Shown here in pieces: positions 12,135 through 13,658 of a DNA stretch of 13,658 nt. Source of the stretch: Acetobacteraceae bacterium (GTDB lineage Bacteria; Pseudomonadota; Alphaproteobacteria; Acetobacterales; Acetobacteraceae); the NCBI GenBank assembly GCA_019689515.1, contig JADGHI010000048.1, forward strand, positions 1 through 13,658, given 5' to 3'. The notes under the pieces were generated by a model. The model worked only from the letters and a program-made list of their open reading frames with translations, searched no databases and was not told where the DNA came from. How positions within the stretch are numbered: position 1 is the stretch's first letter; the number at the start of each line of letters is the position of its first letter. Both the position numbers and the translations under genes were made by a program.

Positions 12135-13658
12135 TCAGGGTGCCGGCCGCAGCTCCGTGGCGAGCGTGAACTCGTCCGGCCGAGGGGTGTAGATCAGGCC
12201 TCGCCGCGTGGCCCAGATGTTGACCTGGTGGTGCAGCGGCAGGATCGGCGCGTCCGCCATGGCGATCCGCACCAACGCGTGCCAGTCGCGCAGGCGCTGG
12301 TCGCGCAGCGGCTCGGCGGTCACGCGCGCGTAGATCGCCTCCAGTTCCGCGCTCGAATAGCCGGACCGGTTCGCCACGCCCCAGCCGGGCGCGCGGCCGG
12401 GCGTCAGCAGCAGCGCGGCGACCATGTTGGCGGGCTCCGCCGAGTTGGTGAGCCATCCGGTCAACTGTGCGCTGTAGGCGCCCGCGGCCGAGCGGGAGAA
12501 GAAGACAGCGGAAGGCAGGGCCTCAACGCGGGTGCGGACGCCGACGCGTTCCCAGTACTGCGCCACCGCCTGCAGGATCCGCTCGTCGTTCACGTAGCGG
12601 TCGTTCGGGCCGGCGAGCGTCAGCCCGAAGCCGCCGCCCCAGCCCGCCTCGGCAAGCAGCCGCCGGGCCATGTCCGGGTCGTAGGGGTCGGGGCGGAGCG
12701 CCGGATCTGCCACGCCGAGGCCCGCCGGCTGGAGCTGGCCGGCAGCGACGGCCTGGCCCTCCATGAGTCGGCCGACGATCGCCTCCCGGTCGATCGCGAG
12801 CGAGAGCGCGCGGCGCACGCGGCGGTCGGCGAGCGGATTGCGCGCAGCGAGCGGACGGCCTTCGGAGTCCGACACGCCGGGGGACGGCACGCGCGCGACG
12901 TCGAGCGCGAGATAGATCAGCCGCAGGCACGGCGCCCGTGCGAGCGCCACCGCCGGATCGCCCGCGAGCGACGCGGCGTCGTGCAGCGGGACCGCTTCGA
13001 TGAGCTGCACGTCGCCGGCGCGCAGCGCGGCGACGCGGGCGGCGTCGTTGGCGATCACGCGGAAGACGACGCGCGCCCATGACGGGGCCGGGCCGCGCCG
13101 CCACCAGGCGTCGTTCCGCTCGACCACCACGCGCTCACCGGCGACGTATTCGCGCAGGCGAAATGGGCCGGAGCCGATCGCCGCGCGGCCGGCGGCGAAG
13201 TCGGCGGTGGCGGCGCTCCGGGCGATCCGCTCCGGGACGATCATCAGCGCCGTCAGGTTCTCCGGTACCAGCGGTGTGGGGCCGGCGGTGCGCAGCCGCA
13301 CCACCTGCGGCCCCGCCGCCTCCACCGCGGTGACGCCGGCGGCGTAGTGGGTCACGCGCCCCGGGCTGTTCGGCACGTTGGGGAGGCGCGCGAAGGTCGC
13401 GGCGACATCGGCCGCGGTCACCGACGCGCCATCGGAGAACCGCGCCGCGGGATCCAGCCGGAACTCCCAACCGGTGCCGTCAGCGAGCGGGTGCCACTCG
13501 CGCGCCAGGGCGGGGACCAGGTGCAGCTCCGCGTCGCGGAACACCAGCGGCTCGAAGACGTGCAGTTGCAGGCCGAGGCTCGGCACATGCGCGTGGTAGT
13601 GCGGATCGAAGGAGGTAGGCGGCGCGGCGAGGCCGATCGCGCCCTCGCGCGCCGCCGG
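12135..13658 (-). CDS. family 5 extracellular solute-binding protein (dipeptide/nickel ABC type), partial
   Basis: 507 codons are visible; the reading frame is open to the right edge, so the signal peptide and first few residues are outside. The visible N-terminus, IGLAAPPTSFDPHYHAH, is the classical opening of SBP_bac_5 proteins. It is followed by LQLHVFEPLVFRD, then WEFRLDPAARFSDGASVTAADV (the diagnostic family block), IGSGPFRLREYVAGERVVVERN, RRALSLAIDREAIV, and DPYDPDMARRLLAEAGW. The C-terminus ends in APILPLHHQVNIWATRRG and YTPRPDEFTLATELRPAP. Such periplasmic proteins feed oligopeptides, dipeptides, nickel or glycosides to a Dpp/Opp-type permease; the ligand cannot be told. Permease genes, if linked, would lie outside, since downstream is only an IS relic. 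Family call very sure. Confidence 0.95.
   Translation of the reverse strand, partial: PAAREGAIGLAAPPTSFDPHYHAHVPSLGLQLHVFEPLVFRDAELHLVPALAREWHPLADGTGWEFRLDPAARFSDGASVTAADVAATFARLPNVPNSPGRVTHYAAGVTAVEAAGPQVVRLRTAGPTPLVPENLTALMIVPERIARSAATADFAAGRAAIGSGPFRLREYVAGERVVVERNDAWWRRGPAPSWARVVFRVIANDAARVAALRAGDVQLIEAVPLHDAASLAGDPAVALARAPCLRLIYLALDVARVPSPGVSDSEGRPLAARNPLADRRVRRALSLAIDREAIVGRLMEGQAVAAGQLQPAGLGVADPALRPDPYDPDMARRLLAEAGWGGGFGLTLAGPNDRYVNDERILQAVAQYWERVGVRTRVEALPSAVFFSRSAAGAYSAQLTGWLTNSAEPANMVAALLLTPGRAPGWGVANRSGYSSAELEAIYARVTAEPLRDQRLRDWHALVRIAMADAPILPLHHQVNIWATRRGLIYTPRPDEFTLATELRPAP

Overview
The window is very GC-rich with coding dominated by G/C-ending codons. The protein set includes an encapsulated ferritin plus encapsulin pair of the Rhodospirillum rubrum type, solo extracytoplasmic solute-binding proteins, COG3618 amidohydrolase and LLM flavin oxidoreductase. 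This suggests an alphaproteobacterium, most likely Rhodospirillales/Acetobacteraceae (Roseomonas-like). That assignment is inference from gene content and composition, not from a marker gene. No tRNA, rRNA, CRISPR array or intact mobile element is visible.

Layout, left to right. (1) 1-1103, minus strand: an EthD/DUF4286-like small protein cut by the left edge, preceded by an alpha/beta hydrolase whose nucleophile position reads Ala. (2) 1104-1532: a divergent control region with two copies of a GTGT-N4-ACAC palindrome. (3) 1533-2591, plus: a COG3618 amidohydrolase that appears to start at CTG. (4) 2749-2952, minus: the remnant of an OprB-type porin, next to an intact dodecin gene (3033-3251, minus). 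(5) 3649-4638, plus: a YihY-family membrane protein. (6) 4667-5892, minus: a two-gene encapsulin operon, encapsulated ferritin then shell protein, with an ATGA overlap. (7) 6466-7704, plus: a Tat-exported LivK-type binding protein, convergent with an LLM-class flavin oxidoreductase (7795-8877, minus). (8) 9078-9494, plus: a DUF2171 protein. (9) 10024-10590, plus: a DEDDh 3'-5' exonuclease-like protein. (10) 10954-11325, minus: a YflT/GSP17M-like stress protein. (11) 11812-12118, plus: a frameshifted IS5-family transposase fragment. (12) 12135 to the right edge, minus: a family 5 (dipeptide/nickel type) solute-binding protein missing only its N-terminus.

Two themes are interleaved. One is uptake and catabolism of small organic molecules: two solute-binding proteins without permeases, hydrolase, amidohydrolase, LLM oxidoreductase and porin relic. 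The other is storage and stress: dodecin for flavin, encapsulated ferritin for iron, and DUF2171, YflT-like and YihY proteins. Nearly all genes are single transcription units separated by long spacers, and several gene pairs are divergent or convergent. Together with two decayed genes this looks like an accessory, rearranged region.

The best-supported named system is the iron-storing encapsulin nanocompartment, which is known in other bacteria. Less expected signals are the intergenic confinement of GGCCGGCC/CCGGCCGG palindromes, the CTG start, the Ser-to-Ala nucleophile elbow, a 17-bp duplicated intergenic string and a perfect 10-bp inverted repeat upstream of the transposase fragment. All homology statements rest on recognising motifs by eye; no search was run.
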